Assembly (NCBI GenBank): GCA_016190405.1
Contig: JACPQO010000213.1
Span: 1-9,089, forward strand
DNA: 9,089 nucleotides
Direction of reading: 5' to 3'
Source: Chloroflexota bacterium
Lineage (GTDB): Bacteria; Chloroflexota; Dehalococcoidia; SM23-28-2; RBG-16-64-32
Shown here: positions 1 through 4,968 of the stretch, one piece after another
Numbering within the stretch: position 1 is the first letter of the stretch
Layout: the number at the start of each line of letters is the position of its first letter
Made by a program: the position numbers and the translations under genes
Notes under the pieces: model-generated
Told to the model about the DNA's origin: nothing
Database searches by the model: none
Seen by the model: only the letters and a program-made list of their open reading frames with translations

Positions 1-707
1 CCGCCCCAGCCCAGCACCCGGTAGGCCCAGACCATCCCCATCAGGTTGCCGATGCTGAGGAAGACCCAGGCCGCCAGCGTCCAGCGGCGCGTGGAGCGGA
101 TCCACCAGTCGTCCAGGCGGCCGGTGATAAGGGCGGCCATGGCGAAGGCGAAAGGCACCGTGAACATGACGTAGCCCAGCAGCAGGGTCAGCGGGTGTGA
201 GAACATGTCGGAGGTGCGGAGCAGCGGGTTGAGGCCCATCCCGTCCGGCAGCGCCAGGGGGAGCTTCTCTAGGGGGTTGGAAGCGAAGGCGATGACCCCC
301 AGGAAGAAGGCCAGGATGGCCATCATGATGGCCGTCACGTAGGGGATCTGCTCCCGGTTGCGGCTCTCCCCCTGAACGGTGACGACGACGGCCAGCAGCG
401 ATAGGATCCACGCCCAGAGGAGGAGGGAGCCGGCGGCGCCGGCCCACCAGCCGGCGAAGGTGTAAGAGGCCGGCAGGTCGGAGCTGGAGTACTCCGCCAC
501 GTAGCGGATGCTGAAGTCGCGGGCGAAGAAGGAGTAGATCAGCGCCGCCGAGGCTATGCTGGTGAGGCCGAAGGTCACGAAGACGGCGTTGCGGGTGCTC
601 AGCAGTAGCTCGTGGATGCGGGCGCGGGCGCCGATGTAGCCGGCGACCGCGGCATAGACCGCGATGATGAAGGCCGTAATGATCGCGCCGTATCCTACGT
701 CTGCCAT
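1..707 (-). CDS. ccmF: Cytochrome c haem lyase subunit CcmF, N-terminal part (runs off left edge)
   Basis: CcmF is the integral membrane component that transfers haem from CcmE to apocytochrome c outside the membrane (System I). The frame is open for 235 codons from the ATG at 707 to the window edge. Recognisable CcmF landmarks are the YVAEYSSSDLP stretch (residues 69-79), the W-x-GAAGSLLLWAW motif (88-100), NPLEKLP and GLNPLL (144-163), a conserved His in SHPLTLLLGYV (His171, matching the E. coli haem-ligand region near His173), the WTLAAWVFLSIG segment, and WAYRVLGWG at the cut end, just where GYWAWDPVEN normally follows. Several hydrophobic segments alternate with short loops. The start overlaps the ccmE stop as TGATG, implying translational coupling. 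NrfE, a CcmF paralogue, cannot be excluded from this half alone, but the adjacent ccmE favours CcmF. C-terminus not seen. Confidence 0.93.
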   Translation of the reverse strand, partial: MADVGYGAIITAFIIAVYAAVAGYIGARARIHELLLSTRNAVFVTFGLTSIASAALIYSFFARDFSIRYVAEYSSSDLPASYTFAGWWAGAAGSLLLWAWILSLLAVVVTVQGESRNREQIPYVTAIMMAILAFFLGVIAFASNPLEKLPLALPDGMGLNPLLRTSDMFSHPLTLLLGYVMFTVPFAFAMAALITGRLDDWWIRSTRRWTLAAWVFLSIGNLMGMVWAYRVLGWG

Positions 708-1192
708 CAGTCCGTGCCCTCCGCTGGCTGGGTGTCGTCTTGGGCTTCATACTTGCTGGGGCACTTGACCAGCAGGTTCGTGGCCTCGAAGGTCCCGCCC
801 CGGCTTAGCGTCCCCTCCAGCACCACGTCCGAGCCCGGCTTGAAGGCGTCCGGGACGACGCCGGAGTAGACCACGGGTATGGAACTGCTGCCGTCCTTGT
901 CCTTGATGGTGAAGCGGATCGTGTTGGTCTCCGCCTCCTTCTCCACGGAGCCGTCGATGACGTTGCCCATCAGGCGTACCTGCTCGCCGTAGGCGGCGTC
1001 GCCGCGGGCCATCAGCTCGCCGACCGAGAGGTAGTAGGTGGCGGCGCCCATGAACGCCGTGTAGCCCAGGTAGCCCATGGCCGCGACCACCACCAGTCCG
1101 ACGATCAGGAAGCGCCGTCGCCGCAGGAAGCCGCCGCGGCTGCCCGCCGCCGTTGCCGGTCCCATCGCTGCTGATTGACTGTCGCCTACCAT
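707..1192 (-). CDS. ccmE: Haem chaperone CcmE, CxxxY variant
   Basis: CcmE is a membrane-anchored chaperone that binds haem covalently and passes it to CcmF. The 161-residue protein has a basic N-terminus (RRRR at about 25-28), one membrane segment at about 29-48, then an OB-fold-like domain (YYLSVGELMARG, VRLMGNVIDGSV, IRFTIKDKDGSSSIPVVYSGVVPDAFKPGSDVVLEG read as successive strands). The classic HxxxY haem-binding motif is replaced by Cys144-Pro-Ser-Lys-Tyr148. This is the variant known from archaea, Desulfovibrio and some other bacteria, where Cys takes the place of His. Length and architecture are normal for the family. The ATG at 1192 is preceded by AGGAGG about 11 nt upstream. It lies 26 nt after the preceding gene and overlaps ccmF by one base. 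Confidence 0.95.
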   Translation of the reverse strand: MVGDSQSAAMGPATAAGSRGGFLRRRRFLIVGLVVVAAMGYLGYTAFMGAATYYLSVGELMARGDAAYGEQVRLMGNVIDGSVEKEAETNTIRFTIKDKDGSSSIPVVYSGVVPDAFKPGSDVVLEGTLSRGGTFEATNLLVKCPSKYEAQDDTQPAEGTD

Positions 1193-1218
1193 TGGTCGCT
1201 ATCCTCCTGCCGGTTCGC

Positions 1219-1773
1219 CTATCCCACCTCGCCGAAGGCGGCGGCCAGGAACTCCTCTTCGGCGCCCCTGGGCGCGGCTATCCACACGACCTTCAGGCCG
1301 CGCTGGTAGAAGAAGTGGAACTGCTGGCCATCGCTGACCCTGTAGAGCGTCGACCCTTCATAGGTCTGGGCTGTTAGTCCCTGGAACGGCGAGTCGCCGT
1401 TTTGGATACCGAGAGCCATCGCATCCAGGAGCCGGCGCGCGTCTGCGTCGGTGGCGGCAGAGGCGACCCATATGGTGGCGTTGCCGTCGTAGTGCGCAAC
1501 CCAGCCGTCGGAGATGCCGCCGATGGACTTGCCGTGCAGCGAGTTGATCTCGGCCAGCGCTTCCGGCCCCACCATGACGCCGGCGAGCTCGTAGCCGGCG
1601 AGTTCGTGGGGCGCCGGACCGGCGTGACTCTCCTGCTTCGAGGCTATGGACCAGAGGCCGGCGGCCACGCTGACCAGGATCACGAAACCGAAGATGAGGG
1701 GGACGGTAGGGATGAGGACTCTGGAGCGCCCCCTGCCCAGAGGGAGCGAGCGGCCTTCTGACCCGCCGCTCAT
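1219..1773 (-). CDS. Single-pass membrane protein of unknown family in the ccm operon
   Basis: I do not recognise the family. The 184-residue product has a basic N-terminal stretch (RGRSR, about 14-18), one hydrophobic segment at about 19-42, and an extracytoplasmic alpha/beta-looking domain of some 140 residues. The domain contains WVAHYDGNATIWVASAATDA, an amphipathic helix (DARRLLDAMALGI), a YRVSDGQQFHFFYQRGLKVVWIAA hairpin-like region and a short C-terminal helix. It has no cysteine, so it cannot bind haem covalently or act in thiol chemistry. The start is placed at ATG 1773 rather than GTG 1779 because the ATG overlaps the upstream TGA as ATGA and has GGGGGAG with five bases of spacing, whereas the GTG directly abuts the G-run. 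Its position between the zinc-ribbon gene and ccmE suggests a role in cytochrome maturation or assembly; that is inference. Confidence 0.85.
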   Translation of the reverse strand: MSGGSEGRSLPLGRGRSRVLIPTVPLIFGFVILVSVAAGLWSIASKQESHAGPAPHELAGYELAGVMVGPEALAEINSLHGKSIGGISDGWVAHYDGNATIWVASAATDADARRLLDAMALGIQNGDSPFQGLTAQTYEGSTLYRVSDGQQFHFFYQRGLKVVWIAAPRGAEEEFLAAAFGEVG

Positions 1774-2735
1774 CTCCACTCCCCCGCCGGCAGGCGGACG
1801 GCCTGGCCGCAGCCGGTACAGAAGGTGGCGTCCCGCCTCACTGGGTGGCCGCAGTGGCGGCAGAAGAAGCTCTGCGGGTCCGCTACCGGCGTTCGCTGGG
1901 GCGTAGCCTGGCCCGTGAGCGAGGCGGGCCGGAGGCGCAAACGGCGCGACACCGCCAGGTAGAGGACGGCGCCCAGTACCACGGCCCCGGCCAGGGCCAG
2001 GACCAGCACCAGCGACTGTGGCACGCCGCTGCTGGCTTCCTGGGCTGCGGCCTGGGACGAGGGCTCCTGGTCGGGGAGCACAGACGGTTCGTCGGTGGGC
2101 CGGCTGTAGGAGATCTTGATGTCTACTGGGGAGTCAGGGGACAGCCCCTGGAAGTTGTAGCTGTAGTGGCGGAACTCCTGGTCCCCCATGATCTCCGCTG
2201 GGGCCGGATCGAGCGCAAAGTCTGTGGCCTGCGTGGGTTCCTGGACGAACAAGTCGAGGCTCTGGGTGGGATACGGGGGCCAGAAGCTGAAGCCCAGGTC
2301 GCGCTGCCCGGCGCCGGCGACCGACCCGTAGTGGTACTCGACGTAGATGATGCTGGTCGCTGCCTGGTAAGCCAGGGCGGCGTACTTGCCGTCCGGTTCC
2401 AGGGTGAACGGGTGACAGATGTGCTCGTTGTCGGGCTTGAGGGAGCAGGCGTGGTCGATGGTGGCGTCGGCGGGGACGCGAATGCGGACGTCAAAGGGGG
2501 TCGCGACGTCCTGGTTCAGCTCGCCCCGGTAGGAGACGAAGACGGACGGCTGGTCATACTCGGGCATGACGGAGATGGCCATGTTCACCAGTTGCGGCTG
2601 GCTTTCGGCCGTGGTGCTGCTTTGTCCGAGCCATGCCGCGGCTGACAGGGCCAGGCCGATGAGAAGAAGGAGCGGGGCTATTTTCAGGATAAGGGGCAGG
2701 AAGCTTGGTCGATCCTTCACAGCCTCGTCCTCCAT
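1770..2735 (-). CDS. Two-pass membrane protein with extracytoplasmic beta domain and C-terminal cytosolic zinc ribbon
   Basis: The 321-residue protein has a hydrophobic segment at about 14-36, an extracytoplasmic region of about 200 residues rich in beta-like strands (VFVSYRGELNQDVATPFDVRIRVP, IIYVEYHYGS, SLDLFVQEPTQATDF), a Ser/Gln/Pro-rich linker (about 213-240), a second membrane segment (about 241-263), a basic cytosolic stretch (RRLRLRP) and a zinc ribbon with Cys292-x2-Cys295 and Cys306-x2-Cys309 (CRHCGHPV...CTGCG). Two further cysteines, 97 and 107, lie in the extracytoplasmic part and could form a disulfide. Zinc-ribbon endings of this kind are common in uncharacterised bacterial membrane proteins, so the ribbon does not give a function. 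It is the first gene of the operon leading to ccmE-ccmF and overlaps the next gene by four bases. A weak Shine-Dalgarno (AAGGTG) lies about 11 nt before the ATG. Precise role unknown. Confidence 0.88.
   Translation of the reverse strand: MEDEAVKDRPSFLPLILKIAPLLLLIGLALSAAAWLGQSSTTAESQPQLVNMAISVMPEYDQPSVFVSYRGELNQDVATPFDVRIRVPADATIDHACSLKPDNEHICHPFTLEPDGKYAALAYQAATSIIYVEYHYGSVAGAGQRDLGFSFWPPYPTQSLDLFVQEPTQATDFALDPAPAEIMGDQEFRHYSYNFQGLSPDSPVDIKISYSRPTDEPSVLPDQEPSSQAAAQEASSGVPQSLVLVLALAGAVVLGAVLYLAVSRRLRLRPASLTGQATPQRTPVADPQSFFCRHCGHPVRRDATFCTGCGQAVRLPAGEWR
1779..1785 (-). promoter_or_regulatory. Ribosome binding site deciding the ATG at 1773
   Basis: On the minus strand GGGGGAG occupies 1785-1779 and is followed by five bases and then ATG (1773-1771). 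The GTG at 1779-1777 overlaps this element and has no space for its own site, so the ATG is the better start. Confidence 0.6.
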
Positions 2736-2774
2736 CGCCGCTCGTTCACCTTCTTCACGTTTGACGCTAGAAGT

Positions 2775-2792
2775 TTGTGAGAATTTTTACAA
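2775..2792. promoter_or_regulatory. Candidate Crp/Fnr-family operator upstream of the ccm-linked operon
   Basis: The plus strand reads TTGTGA-GAATTT-TTACAA, an inverted repeat with the arrangement of Crp-type sites (TTGTGA-N6-TCACAA); 11 of the 12 arm bases match. It lies 40-57 nt upstream of the zinc-ribbon gene's ATG, in an AT-rich island within GC-rich DNA. Placed against the proposed promoter it covers roughly +6 to +23, a position typical of repression, although the promoter itself is only predicted. Confidence 0.45.
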
Positions 2793-2804
2793 TGACACCG
2801 GCGT

Positions 2805-2831
2805 CCTATATCAGCGGCGGGAGGGTGTCAA
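2805..2831 (-). promoter_or_regulatory. Candidate sigma70-type promoter for the ccm-linked operon
   Basis: On the minus strand a perfect -35 hexamer TTGACA (2831-2826) is followed after 15 bases by TATAGG (2810-2805). The spacer is shorter than the usual 17, which lowers confidence. The predicted start near 2798 would leave a leader of about 60 nt before the ATG at 2735. Confidence 0.45.
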
Positions 2832-2848
2832 TCTTGACTGGGATACGT

Positions 2849-2866
2849 GTACCAGGGGGCTGGCAC
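2849..2866 (-). terminator. Possible terminator hairpin after the NHL gene
   Basis: Read on the minus strand, GTGCCAG-CCCC-CTGGTAC forms a 7-bp stem (one G-U pair) with a 4-base loop, starting 13 nt after the NHL gene stop and ending just before the next promoter-like element. There is no U-tract, so it is at best a non-canonical terminator. Confidence 0.3.
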
Positions 2867-2879
2867 CGATAGGGCAGTC

Positions 2880-3995
2880 TCAGTTGGCGATCTGGAAGGC
2901 GAACACGCCCGCGAAGCGGTCCACGACGTACAGCACGTCGCCGGCGACCTTCAGGCCGTGGGGGGCCTGGAACAGGGACCCGGACTGCTTGTCCAGGGGG
3001 TCCTGCCTGCCGATGAAACCCTGGTACTGGCCGTCCGGCCCGAAGACCTGGACCGCGGCCAGAAGCGTGTCCGAGACGTACATACGGCCGCTACCGTCCA
3101 CGGCGACGCCCTTGGGGCGCGAGAAGGTGCCTTCCGTGTCCCCCGCCTGGCCGATCGTCATCAGGAACCGGCCGGAGGGCGCGTACTTCTTGAGGGCGTA
3201 GTTGAGCATGTCGACGACGTAGAGGTTGCCCTCGGCGTCCAGCGTGAGGGCCCCAGGGCTGTTGAAGCCGTACTCGCCCGAGTCCCGTTGCCCCAACCCG
3301 ATGGTGGACAGCAGGCCGCCGTTCTGGTCCAGGTGGAGCACGCGGTTGTTATCCGGGTCGCTCAGGAAGATCTCCCCCCCGGCGGCGACGGCGATGCCGA
3401 TGGGCCTTAGCTGGCTTGCTCCGGCGGGCACAACGGGGGTGATCACCCGTTCCACGCCGCTATCGGGGTCCAAGACAACGACGTTGCCGGCGCCGGAGTT
3501 GGCCACGTATAGCCTGTCGTCGTGGGCGGCCATCGCCATGGGCAGCACCAGCGCGAGCCGGGCGTCGGTCTGCTGGTCCAGCGTCTTCAGCACGCCGCCG
3601 GTCGGGTCGATCTCCACGACGCGCCCGTTGTTGGTATCGAGCACGAAGATGCGGCCGTTGAGGGTGGCCATGTCGCTGGGCATGGCGGCGAAACCGGGCG
3701 ATCCGGCCGCCGCCGGGCCGGCCTGCGAGATGGGAAGCTGCCATTGCAGAGTGGCGTCGAACGTGAGCTGCGTCACCTGCTCCAGCGGCCGCTCGACGTC
3801 GCCGAAGGGAAACACGGGCCCCTGCGGCGCGTGCTCGGAAGGCAGGTAGAGGACGCCGATGACGGCGGCCAGCATGGCGGCGGTGACCAGGGCTACCGCG
3901 CAGCCCAGGCGGTTGCGCCCGCCCCGAGAAGGGCCCGTCTGCGCCGGTCCCGGAAAGCGGGGAAGCTCGTCACGATCGCCCAGGGTGGACTCCAT
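2880..3995 (-). CDS. Membrane-anchored NHL-repeat beta-propeller protein
   Basis: The 371-residue product has a cytosolic Pro/Gly-rich N-terminus, one membrane segment at about 30-52, and an extracytoplasmic six-bladed NHL-type propeller from about residue 100 to the end. The blades are visible as repeated [G/N]-x-[IL]-[YF]-V-x-D...V-x-x-[ILF] units: GRIFVLDTNNGRVVEID (114-130), DRLYVANSGAGNVVVLD (160-176), GEIFLSDPDNNRVLHLD (207-223), GNLYVVDMLNYALKKY (256-271), GRMYVSDTLLAAVQVF (303-318) and DVLYVVDRFAGVFAF (353-367). Propellers of this type usually serve as binding scaffolds; no catalytic residues or haem motifs are visible. An in-frame upstream ATG at 4127 exists, but the ATG at 3995 has GGAGG with 8-nt spacing and puts the membrane segment near the N-terminus. 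Co-orientation with the multihaem cytochrome gene suggests a shared extracytoplasmic electron-transfer complex (inference). Confidence 0.88.
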   Translation of the reverse strand: MESTLGDRDELPRFPGPAQTGPSRGGRNRLGCAVALVTAAMLAAVIGVLYLPSEHAPQGPVFPFGDVERPLEQVTQLTFDATLQWQLPISQAGPAAAGSPGFAAMPSDMATLNGRIFVLDTNNGRVVEIDPTGGVLKTLDQQTDARLALVLPMAMAAHDDRLYVANSGAGNVVVLDPDSGVERVITPVVPAGASQLRPIGIAVAAGGEIFLSDPDNNRVLHLDQNGGLLSTIGLGQRDSGEYGFNSPGALTLDAEGNLYVVDMLNYALKKYAPSGRFLMTIGQAGDTEGTFSRPKGVAVDGSGRMYVSDTLLAAVQVFGPDGQYQGFIGRQDPLDKQSGSLFQAPHGLKVAGDVLYVVDRFAGVFAFQIAN

Positions 3996-4003
3996 CAGAA
4001 GGG

Positions 4004-4008
4004 CCTCC
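4004..4008 (-). promoter_or_regulatory. Ribosome binding site deciding the NHL gene start at 3995
   Basis: GGAGG on the minus strand (4008-4004) lies 8 nt before ATG 3995. The alternative ATG at 4127 would add 44 arginine- and proline-rich residues that look like translated leader. Confidence 0.65.
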
Positions 4009-4058
4009 GCTCGGGTACAACGGCGGCCCGGATCTGGCGGAGAAGGGTCAGGATGACG

Positions 4059-4090
4059 GGCGCGCAAAGGACGCTCCTCCCTTGCGCGCC
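4059..4090. repeat. Strong stem-loop in the NHL gene leader
   Basis: GGCGCGCAA (4059-4067) pairs perfectly with TTGCGCGCC (4082-4090). After one bulged A, two more G-C pairs can form, closing a 9-base loop (4071-4079). On the minus strand the loop side carries the purine run GGGAGGAG. No U-tract follows on either strand. It may be a factor-dependent or non-canonical terminator, a leader structure affecting NHL translation, or an mRNA stabiliser. Confidence 0.5.
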
Positions 4091-4226
4091 GGCGGGTGTG
4101 GGCCTGCAGCTTCCTATCACCGCACACTCTCTCCTATGCCGCTAGCAACAAGTGGCCGTGTACTCTGGAGACGCAAGGCACTCCACTTTGTTCACTTCCA
4201 ATGAAGCGCACGGCGGGGTGCTCTGC

Positions 4227-4241
4227 CAATGAACTGTTCGG
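4227..4241. repeat. 15-bp direct repeat, copy 1 (downstream of the cytochrome gene)
   Basis: CAATGAACTGTTCGG here matches CAATGGACTGTTCGG at 4863-4877 at 14 of 15 bases in the same orientation. The core GAAC-T-GTTC is a small dyad. On the minus strand both copies run straight into a -35-like TTG hexamer (TTGGCA here, TTGAAT at copy 2), so the element may be a shared regulator site. Confidence 0.45.
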
Positions 4242-4266
4242 GCCATATCGGCCCGCACGAGCGTGC
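4239..4266. terminator. Tandem small hairpins after the cytochrome gene, possible terminator
   Basis: CGGGCC-ATATC-GGCCCG (4239-4255) is a perfect 6-bp stem with a 5-base loop; adjoining it, GCACG-AG-CGTGC (4255-4266) is a second inverted repeat with arms too close for a stable full stem. They lie about 50-80 nt beyond the cytochrome stop. No U-tract follows, so the terminator role is weakly supported. Confidence 0.3.
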
Positions 4267-4318
4267 CAATCGCTGTGGACGGTTAGGGCTTTGGGCTGGG
4301 ACAAGGCATGCCTGGTCG

Positions 4319-4810
4319 TCAGTGGCACGACTCGCAGATCTTGCCCCAGGGCGGTGGCTGGACGCGGTGCAGCTCCTGGCCGTGACAGAGCAGGCAGTCG
4401 GTCCGTCCCCCGGCGGAATGCCTGATGTCGGCCTTGGCCAGGCCGGATCCATCTTCCCCTGTGTGGCAGCCGGCGCAGGTCTCAGCGTCCACGCTGGGGC
4501 GCGTGTGCACCTCTTCCGGCTGGCGGGTTACGTACTCCCAGACCTGGCGGAGGCTGCCCATCGGGTCGTTCTTGTGGCAGGAGTGGCACGATACGTCGCG
4601 GTGCTCACCGGCCTGCCAGCGGTCCCAGGCGTCCTGCATGGTGTGGCAGGTGCGGCAGAAACTGGGGTCATCCTCAATGAAGCGGTAGGCCCGCACCGCT
4701 CCGAACACCACCAGCCATACGACGGCGACCCCGGCGAAGGCCAGCGCCACCGTGGCCGGACGGCGCAGGCTCCCGCGCTGGGGATCATTGTGCTGGCCGC
4801 CATCTGTCAT
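4319..4810 (-). CDS. NapC/NrfH-like membrane multihaem cytochrome c with five CXXCH motifs
   Basis: The 163-residue protein has one N-terminal membrane segment (about 18-38) and five haem-attachment motifs: Cys52-Arg-Thr-Cys-His56, Cys75-His-Ser-Cys-His79, Cys112-Ala-Gly-Cys-His116, Cys139-Leu-Leu-Cys-His143 and Cys159-Glu-Ser-Cys-His163. The first is followed by Thr-Met (CXXCHxM), as in NrfH, and the DDPSFCRTCHTMQDAWDRW...H pattern is typical of NapC/NirT/NrfH quinol dehydrogenases. These usually carry four haems in about 160-200 residues, so five is unusual. The final His is the last residue before TGA. It would be matured by the Ccm proteins encoded nearby and probably passes electrons between the quinone pool and an extracytoplasmic partner (inference). 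ATG 4810 is chosen (AAGGG 10 nt upstream); an in-frame GTG at 4855 lacks a ribosome site. Confidence 0.88.
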   Translation of the reverse strand: MTDGGQHNDPQRGSLRRPATVALAFAGVAVVWLVVFGAVRAYRFIEDDPSFCRTCHTMQDAWDRWQAGEHRDVSCHSCHKNDPMGSLRQVWEYVTRQPEEVHTRPSVDAETCAGCHTGEDGSGLAKADIRHSAGGRTDCLLCHGQELHRVQPPPWGKICESCH

Positions 4811-4836
4811 GCTTGCATGACCCTTGCTGCCATCCC

Positions 4837-4865
4837 AGCGTAAGCATGGCGGCACAGGGATTCAA
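4837..4865 (-). promoter_or_regulatory. Weak promoter candidate for the cytochrome gene
   Basis: On the minus strand TTGAAT (4865-4860), 17 bases, then TACGCT (4842-4837). Spacing is ideal but the -10 matches only half the consensus. The 15-bp repeat overlaps the -35 side, compatible with an activator-dependent promoter. The predicted start near 4830 leaves a 20-nt leader. Confidence 0.3.
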
Positions 4866-4877
4866 TGGACTGTTCGG
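4863..4877. repeat. 15-bp direct repeat, copy 2 (upstream of the cytochrome gene)
   Basis: CAATGGACTGTTCGG, 14 of 15 identical to copy 1 at 4227-4241; with three more bases the match is 16 of 18. It lies 53 nt upstream of the cytochrome ATG, overlapping the -35 side of the weak promoter candidate. Confidence 0.45.
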
Positions 4878-4911
4878 CCCCTTCCTGGCCAGCCGCGGCG
4901 GCCATTTTCAT

Positions 4912-4929
4912 TTGACATTTTTTTCACAA
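4912..4929. promoter_or_regulatory. Candidate Crp/Fnr-family operator in the divergent cytochrome/two-component region
   Basis: The plus strand reads TTGACA-TTTTTT-TCACAA. The right arm is a perfect Crp-type half site and the left arm matches 4 of 6, with the same TTG-N12-CAA geometry as the site at 2775-2792. The left arm is also the -35 hexamer of the kinase promoter, so a bound protein should block that promoter. Confidence 0.4.
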
Positions 4930-4941
4930 TCACCGTAGAAT
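4912..4941 (+). promoter_or_regulatory. Sigma70-type promoter for the two-component operon
   Basis: Perfect -35 TTGACA (4912-4917), 18-base spacer rich in T, and -10 TAGAAT (4936-4941, five of six consensus bases). The predicted start near 4948 gives a leader of about 20 nt containing the kinase's GAGG ribosome site (4960-4963). Confidence 0.7.
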
Positions 4942-4968
4942 AATCGTGCGGGCCGACGCGAGGCCAAC

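Larger units (their letters stand above)
3996..4318. other. 323-nt gap between the NHL and cytochrome genes
   Basis: No convincing gene is seen here; short frames on both strands have non-coding character. It holds, from the NHL side outwards, the NHL ribosome binding site, a strong GC-rich hairpin (4059-4090), one copy of a 15-bp element (4227-4241) and a small hairpin pair (4239-4266). On the minus strand a TTGGCA hexamer (4229-4224) directly adjoins the repeat and could be a -35, but the matching -10 is poor. The gap probably serves as leader for the NHL gene and end of the cytochrome transcript. Confidence 0.5.

Noticed and set aside
2761..2793. Plus-strand promoter-like TTGACG ... TACAAT
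   Set aside because: The spacer is 21 bases and it would drive only antisense transcription of the NHL gene; the AT-rich stretch is better explained by the dyad operator.
2566..3410. Plus-strand frames opposite the zinc-ribbon and NHL genes
   Set aside because: They are shadows of genes with clear membrane segments, zinc ligands or propeller repeats and have no ribosome site worth noting.
3894..3908. Cys32 of the NHL protein as a lipoprotein cysteine
   Set aside because: It stands before rather than after the hydrophobic segment and the preceding residues do not form a lipobox; a plain transmembrane anchor fits better.
4188..4201. TTG-N8-CAA, spacing like an Fnr box, upstream of the NHL gene
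   Set aside because: Only the outer three bases of each arm match; the inner AT/AT positions of TTGAT-N4-ATCAA do not.
4134..4328. 64-codon minus-strand frame after the cytochrome gene
   Set aside because: It starts inside the cytochrome gene in another frame, has no ribosome site and no recognisable features.
4886..4904. TGGCC...GGCCA inverted repeat around GCCGCGGC in the divergent region
   Set aside because: Arms of five G/C-rich bases arise easily by chance here, and the centre does not pair well.
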